A stretch of 64,000 bases of DNA from Alphaproteobacteria bacterium 41-28 (GCA_001897795.1 MKUL01000013.1:64747-128746); one strand, 5' to 3'. Numbered from the stretch's first letter, positions 51,993 through 60,874 are shown. A program made the numbers and translations. The notes: a model not told the origin generated them from the letters alone.

Positions 51993-52646
51993 TTAAAACT
52001 CAACGGAAATATGGTGGGTGCCCTCAACTTTTGGGCGGGGTTCTGTTTCGAAATGAATTTGCTCACCAGGTAACAAATAACTTTCCGAAAGCTTATATTC
52101 CCAATAATCTAAAACACAACCCTCTTCTTGCTTCTCTACGCACTTGGGATGAGAGGCCTGTCCCATTAATCTAATCTTAAGGCGCGGAATGGCACGCACC
52201 CGTTCAGAGGTATTGATGACATCCCCGGTAATCTGAATCGAATCAATTTGGCCCTCCTGATGAATCAGGGATGACGCATTGGCAATGGAAAGTCCTGCTC
52301 CTGGGAGGCTCACCTGTAAGCCAACAAGGTCATAGAATCTTTCAGTTTGTGGCCAATGCTTTACAACAAAATCTCGCCCAAACGTCATGGCACTAATAAG
52401 AGACAGCACAATTGCAAAGAGTACAGTCCAAACCACCCACCCAGACTTCCTTTCTGGAGAAAGGTTCACTTCAAAAGGTTCGTTCGTTATTCCTCGCAGT
52501 GAAGGGCTACTGATAATGGGTTCTCTATCAGGAACTTGACGCCATACATGATGACAAGCAATACATCTGACTTGCCTCCCTTCTTGAGGAAGCAAATTAT
52601 CATCAAGCATGTACCGTTTTGAGCAATTGGGACAGATGACAATCAT
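51993..52646 (-). CDS. Zinc-ribbon membrane protein (MJ0042/DUF3426 type)
   Basis: 217 residues. The MIVICPNCSKRYMLDDNLLPQEGRQVRCIACHHVWRQ zinc ribbon has two CxxC pairs (about 5-34). One membrane segment follows (WVVWTVLFAIVLSLISAMTF) and an outer domain with INTSERVRAIPRLKIRLM, the DUF3426 pattern. The function is not well defined in the family. It is the usual divergent neighbour of ftsE in alphaproteobacteria. Confidence 0.85.
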   Translation of the reverse strand: MIVICPNCSKRYMLDDNLLPQEGRQVRCIACHHVWRQVPDREPIISSPSLRGITNEPFEVNLSPERKSGWVVWTVLFAIVLSLISAMTFGRDFVVKHWPQTERFYDLVGLQVSLPGAGLSIANASSLIHQEGQIDSIQITGDVINTSERVRAIPRLKIRLMGQASHPKCVEKQEEGCVLDYWEYKLSESYLLPGEQIHFETEPRPKVEGTHHISVEF

Positions 52647-52755
52647 TGAATGAATCCCTCTTACATATCTTCTTCTTTGGTTATATGCTCTTTATAAGAA
52701 TGGTGCAAGGTAGACGACGTTTTTATCTTGTGCCATTATAACTATTCACCCGTCT

Positions 52756-52826
52756 GTGTCATCCTTGGCAAGAAATGCTAATGTTTTCCCTCGGAAAACA
52801 TTAGCATTTCTTGCCAAGGATGACAC
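52756..52826. repeat. Perfect 71-bp palindromic element, family A copy 3
   Basis: Perfect 34-bp arms with a CTC loop, starting GTGTCATCCTTGGCAAGAAA. It sits between two divergent genes (zinc-ribbon protein and ftsE), so it cannot serve as a simple shared terminator there. Confidence 0.9.
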
Positions 52827-52890
52827 TAGAGGGAGAGGAGAATCGCTACGTGGCATTTTGTAAGATTATTTTCAAAAAGGATAATTAATT

Positions 52891-53574
52891 GTGTCTGAAA
52901 TGATTGCACAACTGGTAGGTGTGGGTCATCAATACGAGGAAGCCCCTGAAATTTTTAAAGGTGTGACCTTCAATATTGAAAAAGGATCATTTCATTTTCT
53001 CACGGGCCCTAGTGGTTCTGGGAAATCTTCTCTTCTAAAAATTTTATATTTAGGGTTAAAGCCTACGTGGGGTAGTATCCACCTTTTTGGAGAAGATACT
53101 TTGAAAATGAAGCCATCGCTTCTCCCCCTTCTCCGCCAAAAGATGGGAGTCGTTTTTCAGGAATTCAAACTTTTAGACCATTTAAAAGTCGTAGATAATG
53201 TTTCCCTTCCTCTGAGGGTACGGGGAGTAGAGGCAAAACGAGGTCACAAGCATGCTCAAGAACTTTTAGATTGGGTGGGACTTGGAGATTGTGTTGAATC
53301 TTATCCTCAGTCTCTTTCAGGAGGTCAAAAACAGCGAGTCGCTATCGCACGGGCTGTGATTACGCGTCCTCAACTCCTTCTTGCAGATGAGCCAACGGGT
53401 AACGTAGATGATGAAATGGCTATGAAGCTCTTGCATCTTTTTGAAGAATTGAACAAAATGGGAACGGCCATCGTCATAGCAACCCACAACTCACGTCTTC
53501 TAAAAATGTTTCCCTATCCTCAACTTGCCATTCAAGAGGGAACCATTCGAAAGCTTCCAACGAAGGTGATTTAA
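52891..53574 (+). CDS. ftsE: Cell-division ATPase FtsE
   Basis: 227 residues from a GTG start (AAAAGG upstream; an ATG three codons on is an alternative). ABC ATPase with Walker A GPSGSGKSS, signature LSGGQKQRVAIARA, Walker B LLLADEPTG and ATHN. With FtsX it controls periplasmic murein hydrolases during septation. Overlaps ftsX by one base. Confidence 0.94.
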   Translation: MSEMIAQLVGVGHQYEEAPEIFKGVTFNIEKGSFHFLTGPSGSGKSSLLKILYLGLKPTWGSIHLFGEDTLKMKPSLLPLLRQKMGVVFQEFKLLDHLKVVDNVSLPLRVRGVEAKRGHKHAQELLDWVGLGDCVESYPQSLSGGQKQRVAIARAVITRPQLLLADEPTGNVDDEMAMKLLHLFEELNKMGTAIVIATHNSRLLKMFPYPQLAIQEGTIRKLPTKVI

Positions 53575-54443
53575 TGAATAACCGACAAGACCTTCCTTTA
53601 AAAAATGATATTGCTGCTCGTTTTGTGCCCAAAATTGTAGCCTTAATGGTATATTTGGGAACTCTTTGTTTTGTGTTCACACTTTTTATGATTCATTCGA
53701 CTCATTCTTGGGAAAGTCAATTTTCAAGTGATTTATCTATTGAAATTCCGACATTCCCTGGAACCCCATCAGGTATGCTACAGTCTCGAGTTCTCCAACT
53801 TTTGAACAACACTCCTGGAGTCAGGCATGCTGTGGCTGTTCCTCAAAAGGATATGGCAAACCTTTTCCACTCCATTTTAGGAGAAGAAGTTAATATAGAT
53901 TTACTTTCAATGCCGGTTATCATTGATGTGACTCTCGATGGGAAAAAAATGATTGATACAAAGAGTCTCGAGGCGCATTTGAAAAATATCTCTCCTCACA
54001 TACAACTTTTGGATCATCGAGCTTGGCATAGTCAGGTTTCAAGCTTAATCCACACAAGTGTTATGCTTGCCTTATTGATCACGTTCCTCGTTTTATTTGC
54101 CGCCCTTGCAACGACAATTTTTGCAACTCGCACAAGTCTTCTTATCCATCGTCAAATCATTGAGGTTTTGAGTCTCATCGGAGCCACAAATACTTATATT
54201 GCTAATCAGTTTCAAACCAATGCGCTTAAACAGGGGCTTATCGCAAGTACTTTAGGATCCTTTTTAGCTTTTTTAACCTTTTTAGGGATAGTTATTCTTT
54301 TGGAAAAAATAGGTTTGCCTTTTAACATTAATACTTCTTTCTTTTTGGAAGCCGTCTGCATTTTTATGCTTGCTCCTTTTCTCACGGCTTTTTCAATGAT
54401 GCTGTCAGTTCGTTGGGCAGTTATGAGGGCTCTTCGCTTATGA
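53574..54443 (+). CDS. ftsX: Cell-division permease FtsX
   Basis: 289 residues. A first membrane segment (FVPKIVALMVYLGTLCFVFTLFM) precedes an outer domain with FPGTPSGMLQSRVLQLLNNTPGV. Three further segments follow (SVMLALLITFLVLFAALATTIFATR and others) with RQIIEVLSLIGATNTYIANQF, typical of FtsX. Four membrane spans in total. Its ATG shares a base with the ftsE stop, and its stop overlaps the next ATG (ATGA). Confidence 0.92.
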   Translation: MNNRQDLPLKNDIAARFVPKIVALMVYLGTLCFVFTLFMIHSTHSWESQFSSDLSIEIPTFPGTPSGMLQSRVLQLLNNTPGVRHAVAVPQKDMANLFHSILGEEVNIDLLSMPVIIDVTLDGKKMIDTKSLEAHLKNISPHIQLLDHRAWHSQVSSLIHTSVMLALLITFLVLFAALATTIFATRTSLLIHRQIIEVLSLIGATNTYIANQFQTNALKQGLIASTLGSFLAFLTFLGIVILLEKIGLPFNINTSFFLEAVCIFMLAPFLTAFSMMLSVRWAVMRALRL

Positions 54444-54988
54444 AGCTTGTCCTTTTAGATCGAGATGGAGTGATCAATGTGGACCGCCCTGATTCAGTAA
54501 AATCAAGGGATGAATTTACTTTACTTCCAGATGTGATCCCTGCGATTAAGCTTTTAAATGAAGCTTCCATTCCGATTGCTATTGTTACGAACCAAGCTGT
54601 CGTGGGGCGGGGAGAATTGACGAGAGATGGTTTAGAGGATATCCATGATTACTTTAAAGATATTTTGAAAAAAAAAGGGGCGTTTATTGATAAAATTTAT
54701 GCTTGCACATCGACAGATTCTAAGAATTTCCATCGCAAACCCAATCCAGGTCTTCTTTTAGATGCTCTTGATCATTTTCAAGTCAAGCCTCATGAAGCCA
54801 TTTTAATTGGAGATGCCTTACGCGATCTTGAAGCGGCAAGTGCAATTAAATGCCCGCGTATTCTCGTACGTACAGGAAAAGGGAATAAAACATTAGAAAA
54901 GGGACTTCCTCCTGCGGTGTTACCCATAACCATCTGCAATAATCTTTATGAAGCCGTATCTCATTTACTCGATGAGGAGACATGTTAA
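54440..54988 (+). CDS. gmhB: HAD-IIIA phosphatase, GmhB-like
   Basis: 182 residues. The motif I LLDRDGVINVDRP (about 4-16) contains both nucleophile and acid Asp. Motif II is IVTNQ, and motif IV GDALRDLEAA. It looks like heptose 1,7-bisphosphate 7-phosphatase, which fits the hldE and gmhA genes close by. The Cys-rich zinc loop of classical GmhB is shortened (YACTSTDSKNFHRKPNPG keeps only one Cys), so the substrate is less certain. ATG 54440 overlaps the ftsX stop by 4 bases. Confidence 0.8.
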   Translation: MKLVLLDRDGVINVDRPDSVKSRDEFTLLPDVIPAIKLLNEASIPIAIVTNQAVVGRGELTRDGLEDIHDYFKDILKKKGAFIDKIYACTSTDSKNFHRKPNPGLLLDALDHFQVKPHEAILIGDALRDLEAASAIKCPRILVRTGKGNKTLEKGLPPAVLPITICNNLYEAVSHLLDEETC

Positions 54989-55596
54989 GGCTTTTTCTCT
55001 TCTATAGCTTAAAATTTCTCATGCTAACCGCGACGGGGGGAGCTCTTTGGCTTATGGGACTTATCCTTTTTACGCGTATCATACCTTCTTTCCCCCAGGA
55101 CGGAGCAAATCCAGTAGATGGTATCGTCATCTTTACAGGAGGAGAAACACGACTTAAAGTTGCCTTAAGCCTTTTTGAACAAAAAAAAGGAAAATATCTT
55201 TTGATTTCAGGCGTTAATCCTCATTCAACGCTTGCTGAAATGGTAGCCCATAATCCTTTGAGATCCCATATTACACTGGGATATGCTGCCCGTGATACGC
55301 TGGGTAACGCGGAGGAAACAACCGCCTGGGCGCGTGATTATCACATTAAAACCTTAAGGCTTATTACGTCCAATTATCATATGCCACGTAGTCTTCTTGA
55401 GCTGCGCCACTTGCTACCTGAGGTTCAGATTCTCCCTCATCCGGTGGTAGGGAAGAGCTTTCTACAACCCAAATGGTGGCTGGATCCGTCTACCTTACGT
55501 TTGGTTATTCAAGAATATAATAAGTTTCTTTTTGCTCTTATTCGTAGGCCCTTTGAAGATTTCCAAGGACTTTTGAGAGTAAAGGAGAAGGCATAA
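54982..55596 (+). CDS. YdcF/DUF218-family membrane protein
   Basis: 204 residues with an N-terminal membrane segment and the DUF218 pattern: DGIVIFTGGETRLKVALSLFEQKKGKYLLISG, then NAEETTAWARDYHIKTLRLITSNYHMPRSLLELRHLLPE. SanA/YdcF-type proteins act in envelope function; the reaction is unclear. It overlaps the previous gene by 7 bases and the next by 1, in an operon running from ftsE to the DUF2125 gene. Confidence 0.87.
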   Translation: MLRLFLFYSLKFLMLTATGGALWLMGLILFTRIIPSFPQDGANPVDGIVIFTGGETRLKVALSLFEQKKGKYLLISGVNPHSTLAEMVAHNPLRSHITLGYAARDTLGNAEETTAWARDYHIKTLRLITSNYHMPRSLLELRHLLPEVQILPHPVVGKSFLQPKWWLDPSTLRLVIQEYNKFLFALIRRPFEDFQGLLRVKEKA

Positions 55597-56333
55597 TGGT
55601 ATGGTTGAGGTCAATTGCCTTTAACAGTGCTTTTTATGGTTGGACTTTTTTTTGCTCTCTTTTATTTCTCCCCGTACTTATTTTACCACGCCCCTTTGCT
55701 TTAAGGATTGCAAAAGTTTGGATTATTGGAGTTTTCTGGATTTGTAAACACATCCTAGGGCTTCAGATTAAAGTTGTAGGTAAGGAAAAGCTTTTGATAA
55801 AACCCGTTATCTTCGCTATAAAGCATCAATCTGCATGGGAAACGATGATCTTTCCTTATTTTCTTTCTGATTTTTCTATTGTGTTAAAACAAGAATTGTT
55901 ATGGATCCCTTTTTTTGGGTGGTATTTAAAAAAGGTAGGTATCATTCCTTTATCACGATCAAAGAGAAAAGGAGCCCAAGACCTTAAAAATCTTCTAAAA
56001 AACGCTGAACAATCCGCAGCTCGCGGACAACCTATTCTTATCTTTCCCGAAGGCACAAGGTCAAAGCCTGGTCAAAAGGGAACATATCATTCTGGAGTTG
56101 CAAGCCTTTATCTTCATTTAAAAATTCCTGTTGTTCCTATTGCGCATAATGCGGGTCTTTTTTGGCCCCGTCGGGGGTTCCTGAAGTATCCCGGTCGGAT
56201 CACTTTAGAAATTTTAGATCCCATTGAACCGGGTCTTTCGCGGCAAGAATTTATGGGTATACTCGAAAATAAAATCGAATCAAAAACCAATGATCTTGTT
56301 CGCGAGGAACTCAATAATGTTAGTAAAGCGTAA
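55596..56333 (+). CDS. plsC: 1-acyl-glycerol-3-phosphate acyltransferase (PlsC family)
   Basis: 245 residues. Motif I KHQSAWETMIF (the usual HxxxxD reads HxxxxE), motif II-III region IPLSRSKRKGAQDLKNLL, and motif FPEGTRSKPGQKGTYHSGVASLY. The enzyme adds the second acyl chain to make phosphatidic acid at the inner membrane. The H-x4-E variant is seen in other alphaproteobacterial relatives. Confidence 0.9.
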   Translation: MVWLRSIAFNSAFYGWTFFCSLLFLPVLILPRPFALRIAKVWIIGVFWICKHILGLQIKVVGKEKLLIKPVIFAIKHQSAWETMIFPYFLSDFSIVLKQELLWIPFFGWYLKKVGIIPLSRSKRKGAQDLKNLLKNAEQSAARGQPILIFPEGTRSKPGQKGTYHSGVASLYLHLKIPVVPIAHNAGLFWPRRGFLKYPGRITLEILDPIEPGLSRQEFMGILENKIESKTNDLVREELNNVSKA

Positions 56334-57339
56334 AAAACTTTTTGCAAGCCTTCTCATTTTTCTCTCATTGGCGATTATCAGTTGGTTCATTCTTTTTGAA
56401 TATAGCGTCAGATGGCTTGAAAAAGGCATTGAGGAGTTTACGTCAAATTTAAGACACAAAGGGTATATTGTTTCTTATTCAAAAGTTGTAATAGCAGGGA
56501 ACCCCTTCTTACTGACTGTGACTTTCCAAAACCCTCATATGAAAGATCCCAAAGGCCGTTTCGACTGGCAAGGTCAGGAAATGGTTATTGTCATCCAGCC
56601 TTGGCAACCCTTTACCTTCACAAGCACTTTCCCGGGAGATCAAAAGCTTATTGTCCCCCAAAATACACCTATACCTTTAGGGGTTTTAAAATTCGAGGGA
56701 GCAGAAGGAATTTTTTCCCTGACTTCACGGGGGACTCTTGAAGAGGTCAACTTTACGATTGACAGCATTTCATCTTTTATGGGGGATCAACCTCAGCCTG
56801 TCTCTCTTGGAGATACGTCGTTAAATATTAAAAATCTGATCAACCCTTTAAATCTCTCGTTTTTGCTCACAACCCACGTTGTTAATCTTGAAAAGACATT
56901 AGGCCTTCCCCCACGTGATGCGCCTTTTACTGTGGATCTTGAGGCCACTCTTTCCGGATATCAATCCAAGTATGCCATGCCCAAATCGCTTGCTGAGTGG
57001 CGGGATGGGGGCGGGGTTTTAGAAGTCGGCCTCCTCAAGTTTACCTGGCCCCCCCTCATGTTAGAAGCAAATGGAACGTTAACGCTTGACAGGAACATGT
57101 ACCCTTTAGGGGCATTTTCAAGCAAAGTCATAGGGTATCAAGATGCCTTAGCTGATATCGTGAAATTGGGATGGGTGAAGAAAAAAAATGCAGCAGGAAT
57201 TTCATTTATTCTTGGTCTTTTTAGTGTTCAAGATGAAGGGGGAGGTAAACATCTGCCCGTTCCTATCACGATACAAAATAAAGCCTTATCCGTTGGTCCT
57301 GCTAAGCTCTTTAAGTTGCGACCTCTTGAGGGGTTTTAG
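56317..57339 (+). CDS. DUF2125-family envelope protein
   Basis: 340 residues from ATG 56317, overlapping plsC by 17 bases. One membrane anchor (FASLLIFLSLAIISWFILFEYSV), then a long periplasmic domain with GRFDWQGQEMVIVIQPWQPFTFTSTFPGDQKLI, characteristic of alphaproteobacterial DUF2125. Function unknown; position after plsC suggests envelope maintenance. Frames opening earlier would read through plsC. Confidence 0.82.
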   Translation: MLVKRKKLFASLLIFLSLAIISWFILFEYSVRWLEKGIEEFTSNLRHKGYIVSYSKVVIAGNPFLLTVTFQNPHMKDPKGRFDWQGQEMVIVIQPWQPFTFTSTFPGDQKLIVPQNTPIPLGVLKFEGAEGIFSLTSRGTLEEVNFTIDSISSFMGDQPQPVSLGDTSLNIKNLINPLNLSFLLTTHVVNLEKTLGLPPRDAPFTVDLEATLSGYQSKYAMPKSLAEWRDGGGVLEVGLLKFTWPPLMLEANGTLTLDRNMYPLGAFSSKVIGYQDALADIVKLGWVKKKNAAGISFILGLFSVQDEGGGKHLPVPITIQNKALSVGPAKLFKLRPLEGF

Positions 57340-57403
57340 GGATTGATTTTTTTGAAATATAGACTACATTAATATTACTATAGATTTCTTAAAGAATATT
57401 GGT

Positions 57404-57520
57404 ATGAATATTAATTTATCAAAGCCGATTTTAATAACGTTAGCCCGCAGCTTTCTTACTTTAGCTTCTTATCCTACGTGGGCTATGGAAGAGGATAATT
57501 TTAATAGGCAGAGGAAGTAA
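57404..57520 (+). CDS. Orphan signal peptide with WA-MEED (truncated secreted gene or tiny exported peptide)
   Basis: 38 residues: MNINLSKPILITLARSFLTL then a region ending ASYPTWA, MEEDNFNRQRK and stop. The signal peptide is followed directly by MEED, as in larger secreted proteins of this window, but nothing remains after 11 mature residues. It is probably the stump of a deleted effector gene, although a real short peptide cannot be excluded. Confidence 0.5.
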   Translation: MNINLSKPILITLARSFLTLASYPTWAMEEDNFNRQRK

Positions 57521-57550
57521 TGGATCATTTCATTTCTTCTTTATAATACT

Positions 57551-57583
57551 GGCTTCTGGATTGCATCGCCACTGGGTTCCCCA
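57551..57583. repeat. Partial family C repeat
   Basis: GGCTTCTGGATTGCATCGCC resembles the left end of the repeats at 13851 and 28643; the right end is missing. Confidence 0.45.
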
Positions 57584-57661
57584 AAAAAGGTGGTAACGTT
57601 CTGTTTTCGCGTATAAAAGTCCGTTTATTATGCAAAACTTCTGTTAACTAACCCGTAATAT

Positions 57662-57721
57662 ACTCCCTAAAAGTACAACTTTTACGGTGTGCGTTCCTTA
57701 AAAGTTGTTTTTTTAGGGAGT
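57662..57721. repeat. Inverted repeat pair upstream of the DUF4143 ATPase gene
   Basis: A 23-bp arm, ACTCCCTAAAAGTACAACTT and on, at 57662-57684 has its inverted copy (TAAAAGTTGT, then TTTTAGGGAGT) at 57699-57721. A direct third copy lies at 57823. Together with it, this is a structured region rather than a gene. Confidence 0.7.
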
Positions 57722-57822
57722 ACAACTCCCAATTTGGTAAAGTTTTCATTTCACCTTAACTGTCTTGAAACCCTACGAGAGATAATAATCGGGAGGTTGA
57801 AAATTTAACTTATATGGAATAC

Positions 57823-57862
57823 ACTCCCTAAAAGTACAACTTTTAAGGAGTACGTTCCCTTA
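57823..57862. repeat. Third copy of the repeat, directly at the ATPase start codon
   Basis: ACTCCCTAAAAGTACAACTT then TTAAGGAGTACGTTCCCTTA repeats 57662-57700 (about 34 of 39 identical). It ends at the ATG of the DUF4143 gene. It also forms a hairpin CTCCCTAAAAG/CTTTTAAGGAG that may cover the ribosome-binding site (AAGGAG). Confidence 0.65.
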
Positions 57863-59034
57863 TGGAAAAATTCTACAAACGATATCTCAAAATGGATTTG
57901 CCTGCAAAGCAAAGCGCTTTTTTATGGGGTGCTAGAAAAACAGGGAAATCTACCTATCTAAAAAGTCATTTTAAAGGGGCAAGTTATTATGATCTCCTTA
58001 ACTCAGAGGTGTTTCTACGATATCTAAAAGAGCCACACGTGTTTAGAGAGGAAGTTCTTGGGCTTCCTCAAGATAAATTAAAGCATCCTATCATTGTCGA
58101 TGAAGTCCAAAAAGTTCCTATGTTATTAGATGAAATCCATTGGCTTATTGAAAATGCAAATGCACAATTTATTTTATGTGGGTCGAGTGCACGCAAATTA
58201 AGAAGTACCGGAGTTAACCTCTTAGGGGGAAGAGCCTGGAGATATCATTTCTACCCACTTGTTTTTCCAGAGATAGATAACTTTGATCTCTTAAAAGTAT
58301 TTAACCATGGAACAATCCCTTCTCATTATAATTCGACAAACATTAAAAAGTCTCTTCAAGCCTATGTAGAGGATTATCTAAACGAAGAAATTAAAGCTGA
58401 GGGTTTAGTAAGAAATTTGCCCGCTTTTACAAGGTTTTTTGATAATATGGGCTTTTCTCATGGAGAACCCACAAATTATACAAACATTGCAAGAGAGTGC
58501 GGAGTAAACGCCAAAACAGTTAAAGAATATTATCAAATATTAGTTGATACTCTTTTAGGCTATTTGGTATTGCCTTATCAGAAAAAGGTGAAAAGAGATA
58601 TCATCTTATCCATTCCTAAATTTTACCTTTTTGATGTAGGTGTGGCAAATTTTATAGCAAAAAGAAAAATTGAAATACTCAAGGATATAAATGCAGGAAA
58701 AGCTTTAGAACATTATATATTAACCGAGCTTGTTGCTTATAGGGGGCTTAATGATTTGGACTATGAAATATCTTATTGGCGCACAAAGACGGGTCTAGAA
58801 GTTGACTTTATTTTGGGAAAGGCTGCAGTTGCTATAGAGGTTAAAATATCAGATAGGATCCAGAAATCTGATTTGAAAGGGTTGGTAGCTTTTGCTCAAG
58901 AGCACAAAACAAAAAATCTTTATCTTGTTTGCCAAGAACGTCGACCTCGAAAGATAGTGAGTGAGGGCATAGACATTTTCGTTTTACCCACCTTAGAGTT
59001 TTTAAAATCTCTTTGGGGAGGAAAAATTATTTAG
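57862..59034 (+). CDS. AAA ATPase with DUF4143 domain
   Basis: 390 residues. The AAA_14 ATPase has Walker A GARKTGKST (about 19-27) and Walker B HPIIVDEVQKVP (about 74-85), with sensor-like FILCGSSARKLR. The C-terminal DUF4143 domain has a nuclease-like core YWRTKTGLEVDFILGKAAVAIEVKIS, where the D-x(n)-E-x-K pattern suggests a PD-(D/E)xK fold. These genes are widespread in variable regions; their role is not settled. The coding start coincides with the end of a repeated palindrome. Confidence 0.88.
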   Translation: MEKFYKRYLKMDLPAKQSAFLWGARKTGKSTYLKSHFKGASYYDLLNSEVFLRYLKEPHVFREEVLGLPQDKLKHPIIVDEVQKVPMLLDEIHWLIENANAQFILCGSSARKLRSTGVNLLGGRAWRYHFYPLVFPEIDNFDLLKVFNHGTIPSHYNSTNIKKSLQAYVEDYLNEEIKAEGLVRNLPAFTRFFDNMGFSHGEPTNYTNIARECGVNAKTVKEYYQILVDTLLGYLVLPYQKKVKRDIILSIPKFYLFDVGVANFIAKRKIEILKDINAGKALEHYILTELVAYRGLNDLDYEISYWRTKTGLEVDFILGKAAVAIEVKISDRIQKSDLKGLVAFAQEHKTKNLYLVCQERRPRKIVSEGIDIFVLPTLEFLKSLWGGKII

Positions 59035-59056
59035 CCTTGAGTATGAAAGCAAAGCA

Positions 59057-60871
59057 CTACTCAACCGTCACCGATTTGGCCAAATTTCGCGGTTGATCCA
59101 CGTCTGTCCCCTTGAAGAGAGCCGTATGGTAGGCCAAAAGCTGAAGAGCAACCGCATAGGTAATCGGTGCGGTTAGGGATGTCGTTTGAGGCAGAATCAG
59201 AAGATCCACTTTTAGAGACCGTAAATGCTGAGCCCCTTTATTATCCGTGAGAACAATGACGGGAGCGCCACGTGCAATGACTTCTTGAAGATTAGAGGCT
59301 GTTTTTTCAAAAAGGTCATCAAAGGGAGCCACAATCACGACAGGAACGTTCTTATCAAGAAGGGCGATGGGGCCATGTTTCATTTCTCCAGCAGCATAAG
59401 CTTCAGCATGAATGTAACTGAGTTCCTTCATTTTGAGAGCTCCTTCCAAAGCCAAGGGAAAATTGGTACCACGCCCCAAAAAGAGCACGTCACTGGCGTT
59501 AGAAAGGGTCTTGGCACAGGTTCTTATTTGCTCTTCTTGAGAAAGGACCTTTTCACAAAGAGCAGGGAGAAACCGTAAACCAAAGGCCATTTCTTCAAAA
59601 GTTGTCTCATTTAACAATCCTCGCTTTTGAGCTGCCTCAAGGACAAGGAGAGAAAGAAGGACAAGTTGTGCCGTGAAGGCCTTCGTGGAAGCCACACCTA
59701 TCTCAGGTCCCGCATGGGTTAAAAGAACAACATCTGACTGACGGGCTATCGAACTTCCACGGACATTAACGATGGACAAAATTCTTTGACCTTGGGATTT
59801 CATGTATTCAAGGACAGCGACAGTATCTATCGTTTCTCCAGACTGAGAAATCAAAAGACTCAAGCCGTTTTCGGGAAGAGGGGGAGTTCTATATCGAAAC
59901 TCAGAAGCGATATCAATTTCAACAGGGAGTTTTGCAATTTTTTCAAACCAATATTTGGCGACGAGGCCGGCGTAATAAGCTGTTCCACAGGCGGAAATCG
60001 TTAGGCGGGAAATGGATGCCCAGGGAAGGGTTGGCAATTCAAGCTTTCCCTCTTTTAAATAAGCATTAATGGTGCTTTCCAGGGTGAGGGGTTGCTCAAA
60101 AATTTCTTTCAACATGAAATGATCATAATTTCCCTTAGTTATGGCACTTTCAAGAACCTGGCTTTTTTCAATGGGTCTTTCAACGGAATGGCCTTCTTTG
60201 TCAAAAATGGCGACACTTTCTGGGGATAAAACGGCCCAATCGCCATCTTCAAGGTAACTTACCTCTTGCGTCAAAGAAACAAGAGCTATCGCATCTGAGC
60301 CGATATACTTCTCATCCTTTCCATAGCCAATAGCTAGGGGACTGCCTCCCTGGCGAGCGGCAATAAGAAGATTATCATACCCCGTAAATAAAATGGCGAG
60401 TGCAAAGGCGCCTTTAAGATGTTTTAACGTTTTTGCCACTGCTTCTTGAGGAGGAAGTCCTTTGTCCATATAAAGGGCAATAAGGTGAGCCACAACTTCC
60501 GTATCCGTTTCGCTCTCGAAAACGTACCCCTTGGATTCTAAATCCTTGCGTAATTCTTCAAAGTTTTCGATAATTCCATTATGGACCAAGGCAACTTTTG
60601 GGTTTGCATGGGGATGAGAATTGATCTCGGTTGGTTGGCCATGCGTTGCCCAACGGGTATGGCCAATACCATTATGGCCTTGGAGGGGATGGGCTAAAAA
60701 CTTCTCTTTAAGATTCGTTAATTTTCCTTCTGCACGCAGTCTTTGAATGTGACCTTTATAAATGGTGCCGATGCCGGCCGAGTCATACCCGCGATATTCC
60801 AGCTTTTCTAAACTATGAAGAAGCCTTTGTCCTACAGGATGGTTCCCAACAATCCCAATAATCCCACACAT
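59057..60871 (-). CDS. glmS: Glutamine-fructose-6-phosphate aminotransferase
   Basis: 604 residues. The N-terminal glutaminase has Cys2 (MCGIIGIVGN) and GHTRWATHG. Two SIS domains follow, with ACGTAYYAGLVAKY and SQSGETIDTVAVLEYMK, and the end PRNLAKSVTVE. Makes glucosamine 6-phosphate for peptidoglycan and lipid A. It starts 3 bases after the glmU stop, in a glmU-glmS operon. Confidence 0.98.
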   Translation of the reverse strand: MCGIIGIVGNHPVGQRLLHSLEKLEYRGYDSAGIGTIYKGHIQRLRAEGKLTNLKEKFLAHPLQGHNGIGHTRWATHGQPTEINSHPHANPKVALVHNGIIENFEELRKDLESKGYVFESETDTEVVAHLIALYMDKGLPPQEAVAKTLKHLKGAFALAILFTGYDNLLIAARQGGSPLAIGYGKDEKYIGSDAIALVSLTQEVSYLEDGDWAVLSPESVAIFDKEGHSVERPIEKSQVLESAITKGNYDHFMLKEIFEQPLTLESTINAYLKEGKLELPTLPWASISRLTISACGTAYYAGLVAKYWFEKIAKLPVEIDIASEFRYRTPPLPENGLSLLISQSGETIDTVAVLEYMKSQGQRILSIVNVRGSSIARQSDVVLLTHAGPEIGVASTKAFTAQLVLLSLLVLEAAQKRGLLNETTFEEMAFGLRFLPALCEKVLSQEEQIRTCAKTLSNASDVLFLGRGTNFPLALEGALKMKELSYIHAEAYAAGEMKHGPIALLDKNVPVVIVAPFDDLFEKTASNLQEVIARGAPVIVLTDNKGAQHLRSLKVDLLILPQTTSLTAPITYAVALQLLAYHTALFKGTDVDQPRNLAKSVTVE

Positions 60872-60874
60872 AAA

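Noticed and set aside
57340..57861. CRISPR-like array, because of repeated blocks
   Set aside because: Only three copies in mixed orientation, no regular spacers and no cas genes in the window.
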